Part shown: positions 23,575-35,200 of the stretch, piece by piece | How the letters are laid out: each line of letters starts with the position of its first letter | Numbering within the stretch: position 1 is the first letter of the stretch | Made by a program: the position numbers and the translations under genes | Source: Aphrophora alni | Taxonomy: Eukaryota; Arthropoda; Insecta; Hemiptera; Aphrophoridae | DNA: 64,000 bases | Direction of reading: 5' to 3' | Assembly: GCA_963513935.1 (NCBI GenBank) | Contig: OY740765.1 | Coordinates: forward strand, 76,987,718 to 77,051,717 | Notes under the pieces: generated by a model | Seen by the model: only the letters and a program-made list of their open reading frames with translations | What the model was told of the DNA's origin: nothing | Databases searched by the model: none

Positions 23575-23830
23575 ACAACTGTCTAGAGTATTAAATATTC
23601 TATTTCTGAACTTACTTCTATGGTAGCCCTGCGCCTGGACATCTGTCTAGAGGCAATTAGGAAGAATTCAAAATCATCCATACTCAGATGTTAGCTTTGC
23701 GAATATTTGTTTAGGTGCAACTAAGAGCTATTCATGCCTTATTCTGATGGTATCCTTGGAGACATCTATCTAAAGGCAGTTACGAGTTTTTCCAATTTCA
23801 GGCCTACTCAGAACATCTCTTTACAATCAA

Positions 23831-24249
23831 TAGGGGTTGATTGATTGAGATTGCTAAGAAGTTGTACTAGTGAAATGGCAATGTCTTTATAAAATAGAAA
23901 ATTTTCTAATAGCAGTTTTTGTTATACTATCAGCATACAGTACCAGTCAATCTAGACTTAGCTTCATAAACATCCTATGAATACAGAATATTATTCTATA
24001 ATACAGTTTCTGTTGTGTATATTTATAACAAAGGACTATACAGTGTAAATACAGTTATCTGTGTTGAGGAAAACTTTCTAGTGGTCCTAAAACCTATATA
24101 TACTTAGTATGTTCTTATAATTAATATTATATGTAAGGAAATTTTAAGATTAGTAAAAAACTAAACTTTATGAAACTTAAGAACTTGCACTTAGTAAGAC
24201 TAAACTGACTATGCAAATTGAAAAGAATAGAATCAGAGGAATAAAAATA
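23831..24249. other. No recognisable gene
   Basis: AT-rich, no feature seen. Confidence 0.5.
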
Positions 24250-24364
24250 TAGATGTTGACGTAGCTTGGGAGAAGGTGTAGGCTGTCATATGGTTCAGGA
24301 AGGGTTGGAAAGATCGACCTGGAAGGTTTTATGCGGGGAATGATGAAGAGAGTTTGGACTGTTT

Positions 24365-24497
24365 GTTGGCCCTGAAAAGGACTAGTCAGACTAGATTAAA
24401 AAAAAATAGTTCGGCATGCAAGTTGGCCCTGAAAAGGATCATTTGGCCTAGTGAAGTAGTGAAAGTCCAGTAGACTTGTTGGCCCTGAGAAGGACCA
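24365..24497 (-). other. Three histone-3'-stem-loop-like motifs
   Basis: Read on the minus strand, the motifs at about 24479, 24422 and 24365 are GGTCCTTCTCAGGGCC, GATCCTTTTCAGGGCC and AGTCCTTTTCAGGGCC. The metazoan replication-dependent histone mRNA stem-loop is GGCYCTTTTCAGRGCC. The highest-coordinate copy can form a six-pair stem with one G-U pair; the others form five pairs. Spacing is 57 bases. No histone reading frame lies nearby, so these may be repeat-derived look-alikes. Confidence 0.4.
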
Positions 24498-24828
24498 TCA
24501 GCCAAGACAAACAGTGAAGTCGCTATCTAAAGTATCACGTAGAGTGGTGCCCTAGGATCACCAGGAACGGAGTTTGGTATTCTATGGTAGCAGATGGAGA
24601 TATTAGATAAGGATCATGTCATTGTAGGAAATTTGCCTGGTCATTAATTTAGGTGGGGTTCTAGTCTGGTGACACCTCAAACAACGAGTGTCTTTTAGTT
24701 GGCAAAGTCTACGGGCTTCTCATCGGGCTTCCTCCCGGGCGGCTCTTTTCTCCTGTTTGGATCTAGGCATTGGTGCCAACCACTAATGCCAGAGTAGATT
24801 CTTATAATTTCCCTATCAGGAGGCTTAA

Positions 24829-25616
24829 CCCTAGATTATTTTTCTTAGTTCATTATTACGTGATCACTTTTCATTGGTAAATTTTACTACATTCTGTTTT
24901 TATTTTTATTATTATTTATTAAACTTTACTTTAGTGTTGACTATTTTTTATATTAAATCCTTTATTGTTTTAAGTGTTTATAAAAATATTTAACAATAAA
25001 TTCCTACATATTTTAACTGGAAAAAATTTTTTTTTACTATCACTACATGTACGTTAAAAAAAAATTAATCTGGAAAAAAAATATAAATATTATTTTATTG
25101 GAAAAATTAATCGGATATTCATAAAATACATCATTTTTAAGTGTTTAATTTATATAAAAAGAGAAAAATGATTTACAATAAGTTCATTAGGTAGAATGAC
25201 AAAAAAAACCAAAATTAGAGTCCTGTCTTCACTGAGAATCACATTCCTTGCAGTGATTTATATACACTTAGTAACTAAATCAAACACTTTGAACTCTAAA
25301 ATCACTATTTACACAATAAACTATTTACAAGACTAAAAAAACTAACAATATAAAAACAATAATTTACAAAAAAATATTCAAACACTTAAATAGTTAAAAC
25401 TTTCGCAAATACTATTCTTTCGTAAAATATATGACGCGAGCTTGAGTACGGTGATAACGGTTCAACCTTGAGTTTAGCCGAAGAGACACTGGCCTCTATT
25501 TACAATGGCGGAAAGGTAAACAAAAAGACAGAGCGTGTCTGTCTTTTGTCTACGAGTTCTCTGAATTTTTTACAAAGGGCGGGTCTTAATTTTTACGAAT
25601 GAGTAGTGTTCTAGGG
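24829..25616. mobile_element. Non-autonomous piggyBac-type element (TTAA, CCCTAGA ends)
   Basis: The 788-bp element is bounded by TTAA on both sides (24825-24828 and 25617-25620). Its termini are CCCTAGA on the left and TCTAGGG on the right. TTAA targets with CCCTAGA termini are characteristic of piggyBac. The interior is AT-rich and lacks transposase. Flanking sequences are parts of the same host repeat, consistent with insertion into it. The inverted repeat is short, so assignment rests mainly on TTAA plus terminal sequence. Confidence 0.72.
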
Positions 25617-26290
25617 TTAATGGTGTTCAATCACTAATGGGAGAGTATACACTTAAAATTTCCCTAACGGGAGACGATAGGATGTTGGGCATGATGCTGC
25701 CGGGGCCAGGCTTTTGCCTCTTTATTTCCTTAACGGGAAGCACTGAGGAGGTCTTCCACAGTGTCTGGTGAAGGCAGTCCTTGGTAGGTCGACATCAGCA
25801 TCCACTTCAGGCTGGGAATTGGTAGGCAGCATGTGGTAGGTTCAATCACAGTAAACTTATATTGGCTTTACCAAACTCAGTGAGAAGTTTGATCATAGCT
25901 AGTCAGCAATGTGCAGGTGTTGGCGAAAGGCAATGGAGTTGGTTAGGTTTCTGCTGGTTGGCTCCCTGAGGTGGAGTGTTGAGTCTTGAAGGTGATGTTC
26001 TGTGTTGGTCTCCCTGAAGAGAAGTGATTTTTTTAGTTTTCGCACCCTGCTTATACAAATTTCAGCTTATTGTCCTTCAAGAACAATGAGTCGGACTGTG
26101 GTTGGGCGGACTAATAAGAACCAAACTGGACTGTGGTTGGTTCGTAAGTTGTTGATGAACCACCATTGTAGTGCATTCATGCTTTTACACGTCTCTGTAC
26201 CCTAACGAGAAGCTATTGGCCAATCAGAATCAAGCTAACAAATATGGGGTTTTTTAAATTGGACTGGCCGAAGCAAAGCCATTTAAGGCC

Positions 26291-28973
26291 AGGGACATGA
26301 TGTGGCAGGCTAGTGGAGTGTGGGTTGCCAGTGTTGGCCATGTTTTGTAGACAAACTTGTCAGGTAAACTTATTTGCTAATAACTTGTGGTGACATTATC
26401 AAAGTAAAGGAAACTAAACTAATAAAACCAAAGTTGCTTTTTGTACAACCTAACACTACATATTCACAAAAAACTTATTTCTTGTCAAATCTCATTTAAA
26501 ATCTACTTCTCAACTACATTACTTAAAAAATAAATTCTTTACAAAAGTTAGAGCAGAAAGTTAAACACACCAGTGATTTTATCGACAATGTGGCAACTGA
26601 CTGTCTAACCGCGAGTGGTTATTGGTTGATGTGTGAACCATCATTCTATGATCTCATTTTAGACTGTAAATATGGAAATTACCGATAAGAAATGGAATAT
26701 TGACTAACAATGTTAACAGTCTAATATTCTTAATTGTACTCCGATTTTTTGCAAATTTAACATGTAATATTCATTACATATCTGTGTATGACGTTATGTC
26801 CATTACACTGACAGCTTTATTTTAATTTGTCATTTACAATATATTATTCATAGTATTTTTTTTTTAAACAAATTCAATGTTTTCAACACGTGTGAGCACG
26901 ATTCATAACAGTTTCTCATACACTCAAATTGTGTTATACTCCCTAATATACACATGTATGAGTATGTAAACAGATTGGTGGGAAATGAAAAAAAGAAATA
27001 TATGAAACTCCCCTAGAAAAAACTGTAATAAGACAGTTAACTAACTTATGTTTTGTTCTTTGTACCTTTTTTTGTCTCTCTATTGTGATCATGCAGACTA
27101 TGCCTCGAAAGATTGCTGGGGTCTGTTATTAAGGAGCGCATACACTAATGTTTGCCTTTAAATAATTCAACTAAACAACTGGGAAATAAAATAAAAAGAA
27201 AATACAAACAAGGACTACATTTGACAGACACAAAAGTATGTATAAAATGAAATATATGTAGTTCTAAAGCTGTTCAACAATGAATATAAAATAAAATGTA
27301 AAACAAAATCTGGGAAATCAACGGAAGGATCTGTATATATCTATCCTGGAATGAGAGATATAGGATCATCAATTAAGGCTCCCAGGATACCGTTATCACG
27401 TAATATGTCTAATTCGATTAGTCAGAAATTATTTACCAGATTTTATGACTTGAGATACAAAGCTAGTGCATTAATTGTGAAAATTTCATGAATTTGATAG
27501 CGAATTTATCATAGTCCTGCAACACTTCCCATCTGAGTGAAGGAGGTTAGGATTAGGGAACTTTCCATAGTGATGGAATTTTTGTACTGCAAAGAGTTTT
27601 TAACAAGGGTTAGTGGAATTTGCTTCTTTTGAAAAGTCGTTTGTCTGCCATTGGGTGAGTTGATTCCTATGATATTAGCTGAAATATACTTTTGCAAATG
27701 GCCAAATAAAAAAAAAGTTAATAGTCAATGGTCAAACTACTTATATTTACAAACCATCTATTGAATATTTGGTTATTGATGAGTGGGAATACATGTACAC
27801 AAAAGTGAAGGCTACTTTAAGTTCACCTTTATATTGGGCTAGCAGTGCAGCTCTAAAATGACACTTTTATAGCGAAGAACTAATTAATGAAGTAGAGTGC
27901 TTGGAATTGTTTCTATTCAGTTACTGGGATTATTCGACATGCAATAAAATGAAAACTTGATTTTTTAAAAGTGGGTCGTCAATTGCTATAAAAAATAATA
28001 TTTCCCATTAAGAAAAAGAATTTCATCTAAGAACAAAATTGTTAGAAAATACTAAAACCATTTTTTAAAATAGCAAATTGAACACTTGTTGTTCTTTTCT
28101 TACACATTTTCCCCTAAAATGTATATTTTATGAGTTATTGGAGTTTTAAGGTACCGCCTTTTTTGTAAATGGTTTTACTCCTTGAAGACCTATTAACTGA
28201 TTTAGATCAAATCAATTTTACTACAGTCGATATTCCATATGGATTAAGCATTTATATTATTAGTTTTACAATTTGTATATTTAAGACACCAAAACCCACT
28301 CTCTGTCGTCAAAAGCAAACACATAACAGTCAAGACTGATCAGTGATTACCGACTGTTGCATTATGATTGTAAGTCAAAAATATAAAGTTCATCATTTAG
28401 ATTTGAAAAATCATTGAATTTTTATTTGTTTTTTAAATCACTTTTTTATCTAAAATATACATGTACAATAAAATATACATATACAAAATTTAGCATAAAT
28501 AATAATCCAATTTTTTTCAATCTAATATTCATTGTGTTACTTAATAAAATAATTGTAAAATATCTTTCACAATAGAAATAAGATAGATCATTCGTATTTT
28601 AATATATTATCACTCATATTCTTCAAAATATTTAAAACAGTTTGTATTTTATTATAAATTCTGTATATTTTCATTCTTTATTACTTTATGCAGCTTACCA
28701 AAGTCTAGGTCTTTTTTGTAAAATAGACATATAGTTATTTATAATAGAAAAGTTTAATAATTTTGACTTGGGTGATTATGTTCACTTTTAACAATGGGGC
28801 GCACGCTTTTGTGGTAGCGTTTTGAAGCCTTAAAAAAACTAATTGTGAAGTTTTTGATATATGTGCTTAATCTGTGTGGAAAGTTGATCATTTAAAAATG
28901 TTATTTGATAAATATGCTGAACTTCATGTCATCTCAACATACTCTAGATTAATAACTCTTTCGTCTTTTGCAG
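26291..28973. other. Sequence upstream of the first visible Wnt16 exon; no exon found
   Basis: The stretch is AT-rich with no protein similarity recognised. It ends with a pyrimidine-rich tract and CAG acceptor before 28974, so at least its 3' part is intron. A 5' Wnt16 exon (signal peptide) could lie here or further upstream, but none can be identified by eye. Confidence 0.5.
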
Positions 28974-29266
28974 GTATTTAGGTTTGGTAGGTGTAGGGTC
29001 TCCAATGCAACAACACCCTGGGTCAGACCCTCGGCAGGAACTGGAAGATCCAGAACTTGCAGAAGCAAGAGCTGTGTGCGGAGCACTTCCTGGTTTAGTA
29101 GCGCAACAGATTGAGGTGTGCATGAGACATCCAGTTACTATTCGGTCTGTTTCTGATGGAGCTCGGAAAGGTATTGAGGAATGTCAGTACCAATTTCGTA
29201 ATGAAAGGTGGAACTGTACAACTAATATCAAAGAACAAAGCGTATTTGGCTACATTTTAGAAAGAG
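28974..29266 (+). CDS. Wnt16: Wnt16 exon A (first visible exon)
   Basis: The acceptor is TTTTGCAG before 28974 and the donor is GTAAAT at 29267. The exon starts with the last base of a split codon and then reads [10 protein letters not shown], equivalent to the YLG segment after the signal peptide in WNT16. It continues through [20 protein letters not shown] and [14 protein letters not shown], the first Wnt cysteine block with an N-C-T sequon. It ends after one base of a glycine codon completed by exon B. No initiator methionine is expected here. Confidence 0.94.
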
Positions 29267-32200
29267 GTAAATTGACTCTCTAATACTGCAATAACACTAA
29301 TGATAATAAAATTATAATGTTTATTAAATATAGATGTCGATTGTATAAAAACTATTTGAACTAAATTTAAGCATAATTATTTGGAGGGAAAGAAAAGTTC
29401 TGGATTATTCAGAATAATGTATGCAGCGGCAGATTCAGAGAGTCAAGTCAAAGGAGAAACTTGCTGGAGGAAGGTGGATAGGACCCTTCCTCCAGAGATG
29501 TTATTGCAAACTTAATTTTAGTAGGGGCTTCGACACAATTATTTTGTTCATAACAAACCATTTAGGAACATTTCAATTATCAAACAGCAGTTTGATCAAA
29601 ATTTGTTAACATTAAATATTTCTATAACAAAACTCACAATAGGAGAGGGGATAGCAGTATCTTGTAGCAGAAAGGTAGGAGAGGGAATATCACATTATGT
29701 AGCATATAAAGTAGGAGTGGGGATAACACCTCATGTAGCAGAGAAGATAGAAGTGGTGATAGTACATCACATAACAGAGCAGGAGGAGAGGGGATATCAC
29801 ATCAAATAGGAAAGAAGATAGACAAGGGGATAGGTCAACAAATACAATAAGTGAAAGATGGTATAATCAATCATATAGTAATGAAGGTATGAGTAGGGAT
29901 AGTATAATAGATAACAGATCAGATAGGAGAATGGATATTCACTTTACATGCCAGAGTAGGAGGAGAGGGAGGTTAGCACATCATGTAACAGAGAAGGTAG
30001 GAGTACACTGCAGATCAAGAGAAGTGTTACTTATCAAGTAGTAGTATATCTCCATAAATACTACATAGTGGCAATAGCATATAGCACAATAGAGGAGTTA
30101 GGTGAAGAGATAACACATCCAATAACAAAGTACATCTCATAGTAAGGTATCTAAGAGAGAGGAAATTAAAGAAGGTAGGAGATGAGATAGTACATTATGT
30201 AACAGAGTAGGAAGACACAATCTTAGAAAGGTCATACATGTTTAAACAAGAAGCATTGGATTGGAACGTTAGAAGATGGTGAATGTAACAGGAAAATGTG
30301 AAAAAAGGTGAAGGCTATGGTTGCAGACTGAGTCTGCTGGCACTGTTTCGTCGAGTCCCTATGTTCTGATCAGGGGTGATAGGTATTAAATCAAGTAAAT
30401 AATTAAGGAAGTATTAACAATTAGGTTAATTTATATAGCCAGAGGGTAAGGAATAGGGGTCAATTTTTTTTTATAACTACTCACAGATGACATTTACACC
30501 ACTCCTCTATTAAGAGCATAACGGTTTTCTTTCTGAAAATGTTGCACACTTAGACTTTTCAACAAACTGTTTGATTAATACAATTTACAGAATCAAATTA
30601 TTTGAAAAATAACTCAGTTACTTAACATTTTTAATATAGGAATTAGTATCTGAAAGACCAAGGATTGGTGAGTAGAGGGGGACTGGGGGCAAAGAAAATT
30701 AATATTTTGTTATATTTTTTCAAGAGATTGTAATACTGAGCAAATATTGTATAACCAAAAGATTGTAATACCATCAAGGTAAAACAAATCAATTAACATC
30801 AAAACCCAGATCAATAATAAATTTTGTTTGTTTATATTATAGTATAAATGTTTATAGCAAAATTTAAGAAAAGCAATAAGAATAAAATTTCTATCACTAA
30901 GACAGCCATATGGAGTTAAGAGAATCGTAATGTATCATGGCAATTACGGTATGTACTGATAAAATTATTTATTGTTACACTTTCATTCAGTTTGCCATAA
31001 CAGGTAGGTAGGCTTTTCTTACATTTGTGTGGTGGGTAGCTTGGACAGTTCAAAATTACAGTATGGGGTACAGTTAGTAATTTTAGTTATGAATATGCTC
31101 CTTAGAATTATTTTATTATTAATAGATTATTAGATTGTAGGATCATTCTGGTTAATTAACCCCATCAATGAGTTTTCCCAAATTCAAGATCAAGCTAAAT
31201 CAATTTCTCACACCCAAAAATTGGTAGATTCACCTCTATTTGAACAAAATCTTTAGGCCATGTTCAAGATAAAATGTACTAATGCTCAAAAATCGCTCCT
31301 TTAATAGTACATGATTTATCGGAGCTTCTAATTTAATGTATTTTACATGATTATATGATGGAGAAAAAATAAACCATAACACTGAAAAAATTAAATGTTA
31401 AATTTTTTTGTTAGCCTGTAGAAGGGCCAATTTTTAAAGTTTTAACAAGCTGATTATTTAACGCCTTTTAAATGAGTATTACCAAAGTTAGTACCTAGCT
31501 AGATCGCTTTCTTAAACATACAAAAATGTGGAATTATCCTATTTCAACAAAATCTGCTGAACAGTCAAAATAACTAAGACTAAATACAAATGTGGTCATA
31601 ACCACAAGTCACAGAACTACATTATACAAGGAAAGGGAAGCATGGGTGAACTAACAAATAAAGGTTGTATGCCTACGAAGTGGTGATTTAATGATTTATT
31701 GGAGTGAACAACCATTTCCCTTCTTTCATAAGGTTTATGTGTAACCTAATCATTACCCCTAGTAGAGATTTATGTGAAATAATTTCAGCCTTATTTCAAG
31801 TAAAGGAATTAGTACATTAAATTTTTTAATAAGTTTTTATCAATGGAAGCCATAATAGCCTTATTTATACACTGGTTTGTATGATAGGATTGTCTGATAG
31901 CTTTATTATATGTGCAGTTTTAATTATAATAATAGCTTTTCTTTTATATAAATTTTTTCCTCAGTTAAATACCTTCCCATTTAATTTATGATTTTTGACC
32001 AAATATATCAGGTTATTTTTTATTTATTTATTAGATCTAATCTCGTGTTCTTTTTGTATTCAGTAGGCCTAATTTTTATATTTAGAACTCTTTTTGTCTC
32101 AACAAAGTACTGTCTATTACGTTCAAATTTAATACTGTAAATACAGTTTTTAGTATCTCGAGTACCATTTTTAGGTTTGGTTTTGACAAGATGTTTCCTA

Positions 32201-35200
32201 AAACCAACATCTAAGCTATTTGACGAGGTACTTCAGTTTTAGGGATGACTTATTTTTTAATAGATATTCTCAATCCAAAATATCTAAATGTAAAAAAAAA
32301 GTTATTCAACAAAAAGAAATATTTGAAAAAAATAATAAATACATATGGTTCCTAACGATCCATATAAGCCACGATTATCAGAAAAAGTTGGATGGACCAC
32401 TTTCAAATAATCAAAACACTTTTAGGCAACTTTTCGTCAAAACGAAACCTAAAAATGGCACTAAGAAACACTAATTGTGAAAAGTGTGAAACACTAAGAA
32501 ACAGTATTAAATGTGAATGTTATAGGCAGTGCATTGCTGAGACACATATAAATATAAAGATTAGTGAATCAAAAAGAATATGTGATTAGGCCTACTATGA
32601 TACCTCAAACATATTTAGTCCAAAAATCATAAATTCAATTGGGTAAATAAATATTGGGCTTCAACATATTAAAATTAAAAATTATTATGTAAAATATTCT
32701 TCTAGGAAGTAAAGAGACAGCTTTTATATATGCAGTCACAAGTGCAGGTGTGGTTCATGCAGTAACTCAAGCTTGCAGCTCTGGAAATCTGACTGAGTGT
32801 AGTTGTGATTCAAATAAACAAGGAAGGACAACTCCTGAAGGATGGAAATGGAGTGGTTGCAGGTAGGCTTAATTAAAATATTACTCTAATAAATATAAAC
32901 TGCAGTCTTTTAAACTTAATTTTATAATTAAATTTTGTACAATTTACAAATCATTGTTCACCTTCTCATACCTTCATATAGAAACATAAACTCAGATAAG
33001 TGTCTAAATATACACATTATAGCTAAACAGTAATTTTTTCTGTGACACTCAATGTTCAGTGAGGTTGCCAATGTTAATTTTCTTCTACTTGATGTATTGA
33101 TTTTGTTATATTTATCTACACGTTTTTACTTACAAAATTATACTTTACCGATAGAGTTAGTTTTGATATTTAATTTATTTCAGCCTTGATCAAACTAGCC
33201 ATGGTCGAATTTCAATTTTGATCAATACACATTAATTAAAAGTATAATTATAAAACGGTGTACAATAAATTAGTCAGCAATCTCTATTAAACAAAACAAT
33301 ACAATAAAAACAACAAATGTAATTAACAAATTAAAAAAAAAATAATGAAAATTTCATAATGTACACAATGAAACAATATTACCAAATAGAGTATTCAAAC
33401 ATGATAATTTTTTTTAATGGCTAGGTACTTAAAAACAGAGAAAACAAAATTTATAAATGTCATACTACTGAACTCACTCACCAAGTAGAAAGACTCCGAC
33501 AGTAAAAGTTGTCTTAGGCTGTTTTTAAATTTCCTAAAATCTGCTTCCAGTCTTAAGTAGTCTAGAAGCTTGTTAATAACTGCTACACAAGCTTGTGAGG
33601 GAGCCTTTCTATATTTTTATTCTATATTCAGGCTATTAAACTGAAAACCTTATAAAGTTTGCTCCTTAGGTGTTATAATTGACAATCTTTGTTATAAATA
33701 CATTTAATCTAATTATATACAATGGTCTCAAATATATATAAACTTGGGAAAATTAATACTTCTAAATCTCTGAATGCCTTCCTACAGGATTCCAATCTTT
33801 TGAAACTAGCCATTACTCTAACTGCTAAGTGTAAGACCCTTTGTGTATTTTTCGACTTGAAGAGTCGCCCATTCCACATTTCAGATATGGGTGGATAAAT
33901 CCACAATAGACCATAAGAAGTGTTTGTCTAGTGGAGTAACTTATGAGGTTTTTTAGTACAAAAAAATCCAGAACAAATTACTGAAAAGTACCTTTTCCTT
34001 ATAAGTACAGAGTTATTTCATTGACATTTAGAAATGCATTTTCCTCTTGTAATAATGTGGATTCAGTCCGAACAGTAGCTGTTGTATCATTGGCATATTG
34101 TAGCAGGTGGTTAATATTTTCACATGATAATAAAGCCTGAATGTGTGTGTGTATATATATTTTCTGCATTTTATATATTTATATAAAGTATTTTAGGTTA
34201 TCTACCGCTATCTACCAGTCAAGTTTTATGAGATGATAGTGATCAATATGTTCTATTTGTAGTTCCACAGTAGAATCAATTAATCAAAGGCTGTCTTGCT
34301 TAGATTTATTGGAATAGGTAGGCAGCAACCCATGAGGTTCAGACTGTACCGAAATTTGTGTGTGATTAACAAACTGTTCCATGTAGGCTACATATCAGCA
34401 TTGATCATCAAACATATTTTTTTATTCAATAAACAATCTATATTACAACCATATAAAGTTAAGTTTATCCAGCAATTTATACCTATAACATAGTTCACTG
34501 TTGTTGGATAGACACCCATTCGTCTACTCCAAATAATTTAGTTAACACATTGAGTTTTCCTCACGAAGGTGGGTCAACTTCTAAAATGTTAATGTCTCAG
34601 CGATAGAGAAGTTATAATTCTAAATTTCTGTTTGTTTTAAATAAACAATAACTAAATATTTCAAACAAACAAAATAATCAATTATCTTTGTTTTTTTAAT
34701 GTTCATTATTTATTTATTTATCTCTCTAAAAATTCATAAGGTAATTCTGCGCAATTACTTGGTCAACCCCAATATTTTTTCATATTTTACTACGGTCATA
34801 AGGATGTTCTCAGAAAGCAAGAAACATAAAATTTAAGGCCCGCAAGGCCATCTGCCGAGCGATAAGAAGGTTCAAAGTCCACGCGATAACAGTGGCTTGC
34901 GGGAGACGCGCGGAAGGCCAGTTGTGACAGTACCGTTATATAACTATATATATAGACAGGTTTGGCCAGGTAGCTATATATATAGGCCTATATATATAGC
35001 TACCTGGCTGGCCAAACCTGTCATTATAGGCCTTCCGCGCGTCTCCCCATCGTACAGAGCGATAATAAGGTTCAAAGTCTACGCGATAACAGTGGCTTGC
35101 GGGAGACGCGCGGAAGGCCAGTTGTGACAGTACCGTTATATAATTATATATAATGACAGGTTTGGCCAGGTAGCTATATAGATAGCTACCTGGCCAAACC

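Larger units (their letters stand above)
20755..23830. repeat. About 60-bp satellite in inverted orientation halves
   Basis: From 20755 to about 22790 a diverged unit of roughly 60 bp recurs, with core TAGACAGATGTCCGCAGGGC followed by TACCAGAGGAGTAAG and GGAATTGAAATACTTCCTAGC. From about 22810 to 23830 the same unit appears in reverse complement (GGACATCTGTCTAGAGGCAG core). The switch near 22800 makes an asymmetric inverted repeat (about 2.0 kb and 1.0 kb). It is interrupted by a hAT-type MITE and by AC/AG microsatellites. Reading frames in it are artefacts. Confidence 0.85.
24250..26290. repeat. Interspersed repeat of unknown class rich in short hairpins
   Basis: This segment is GC-richer than its flanks. 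It has three copies of TTGGCCCTGA[A/G]AAGGA (24365-24497) and several variants of a TTCCCTAACGGGAAG motif (near 24810, 25660, 25730, 26200). A diverged direct duplication of about 50 bp (ATTTCCCTA context) sits on either side of the piggyBac-type insertion at 24829-25616. No conserved protein was recognised. Class and ends are unknown. Confidence 0.5.

Noticed and set aside
24755..24785. LTR retrotransposon primer-binding site (TTGGTGCCAACC)
   Set aside because: There is no adjacent LTR end, no polypurine tract and no gag or pol; the sequence belongs to the hairpin-rich repeat.
28984..29283. Independent 99-codon gene beginning at 28984
   Set aside because: This is Wnt16 exon A read past its splice sites; it has no ATG at the proposed start and the upstream bases are a splice acceptor.
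32220..32589. Additional Wnt16 or nested exon upstream of exon B
   Set aside because: The frames are lysine-rich, AT-driven and do not match Wnt sequence; exon A joins exon B directly in frame.
34897..35127. 76-codon frame with YIYR repeats
   Set aside because: It falls inside the palindromic MITE and reads through its TATATA hairpins.
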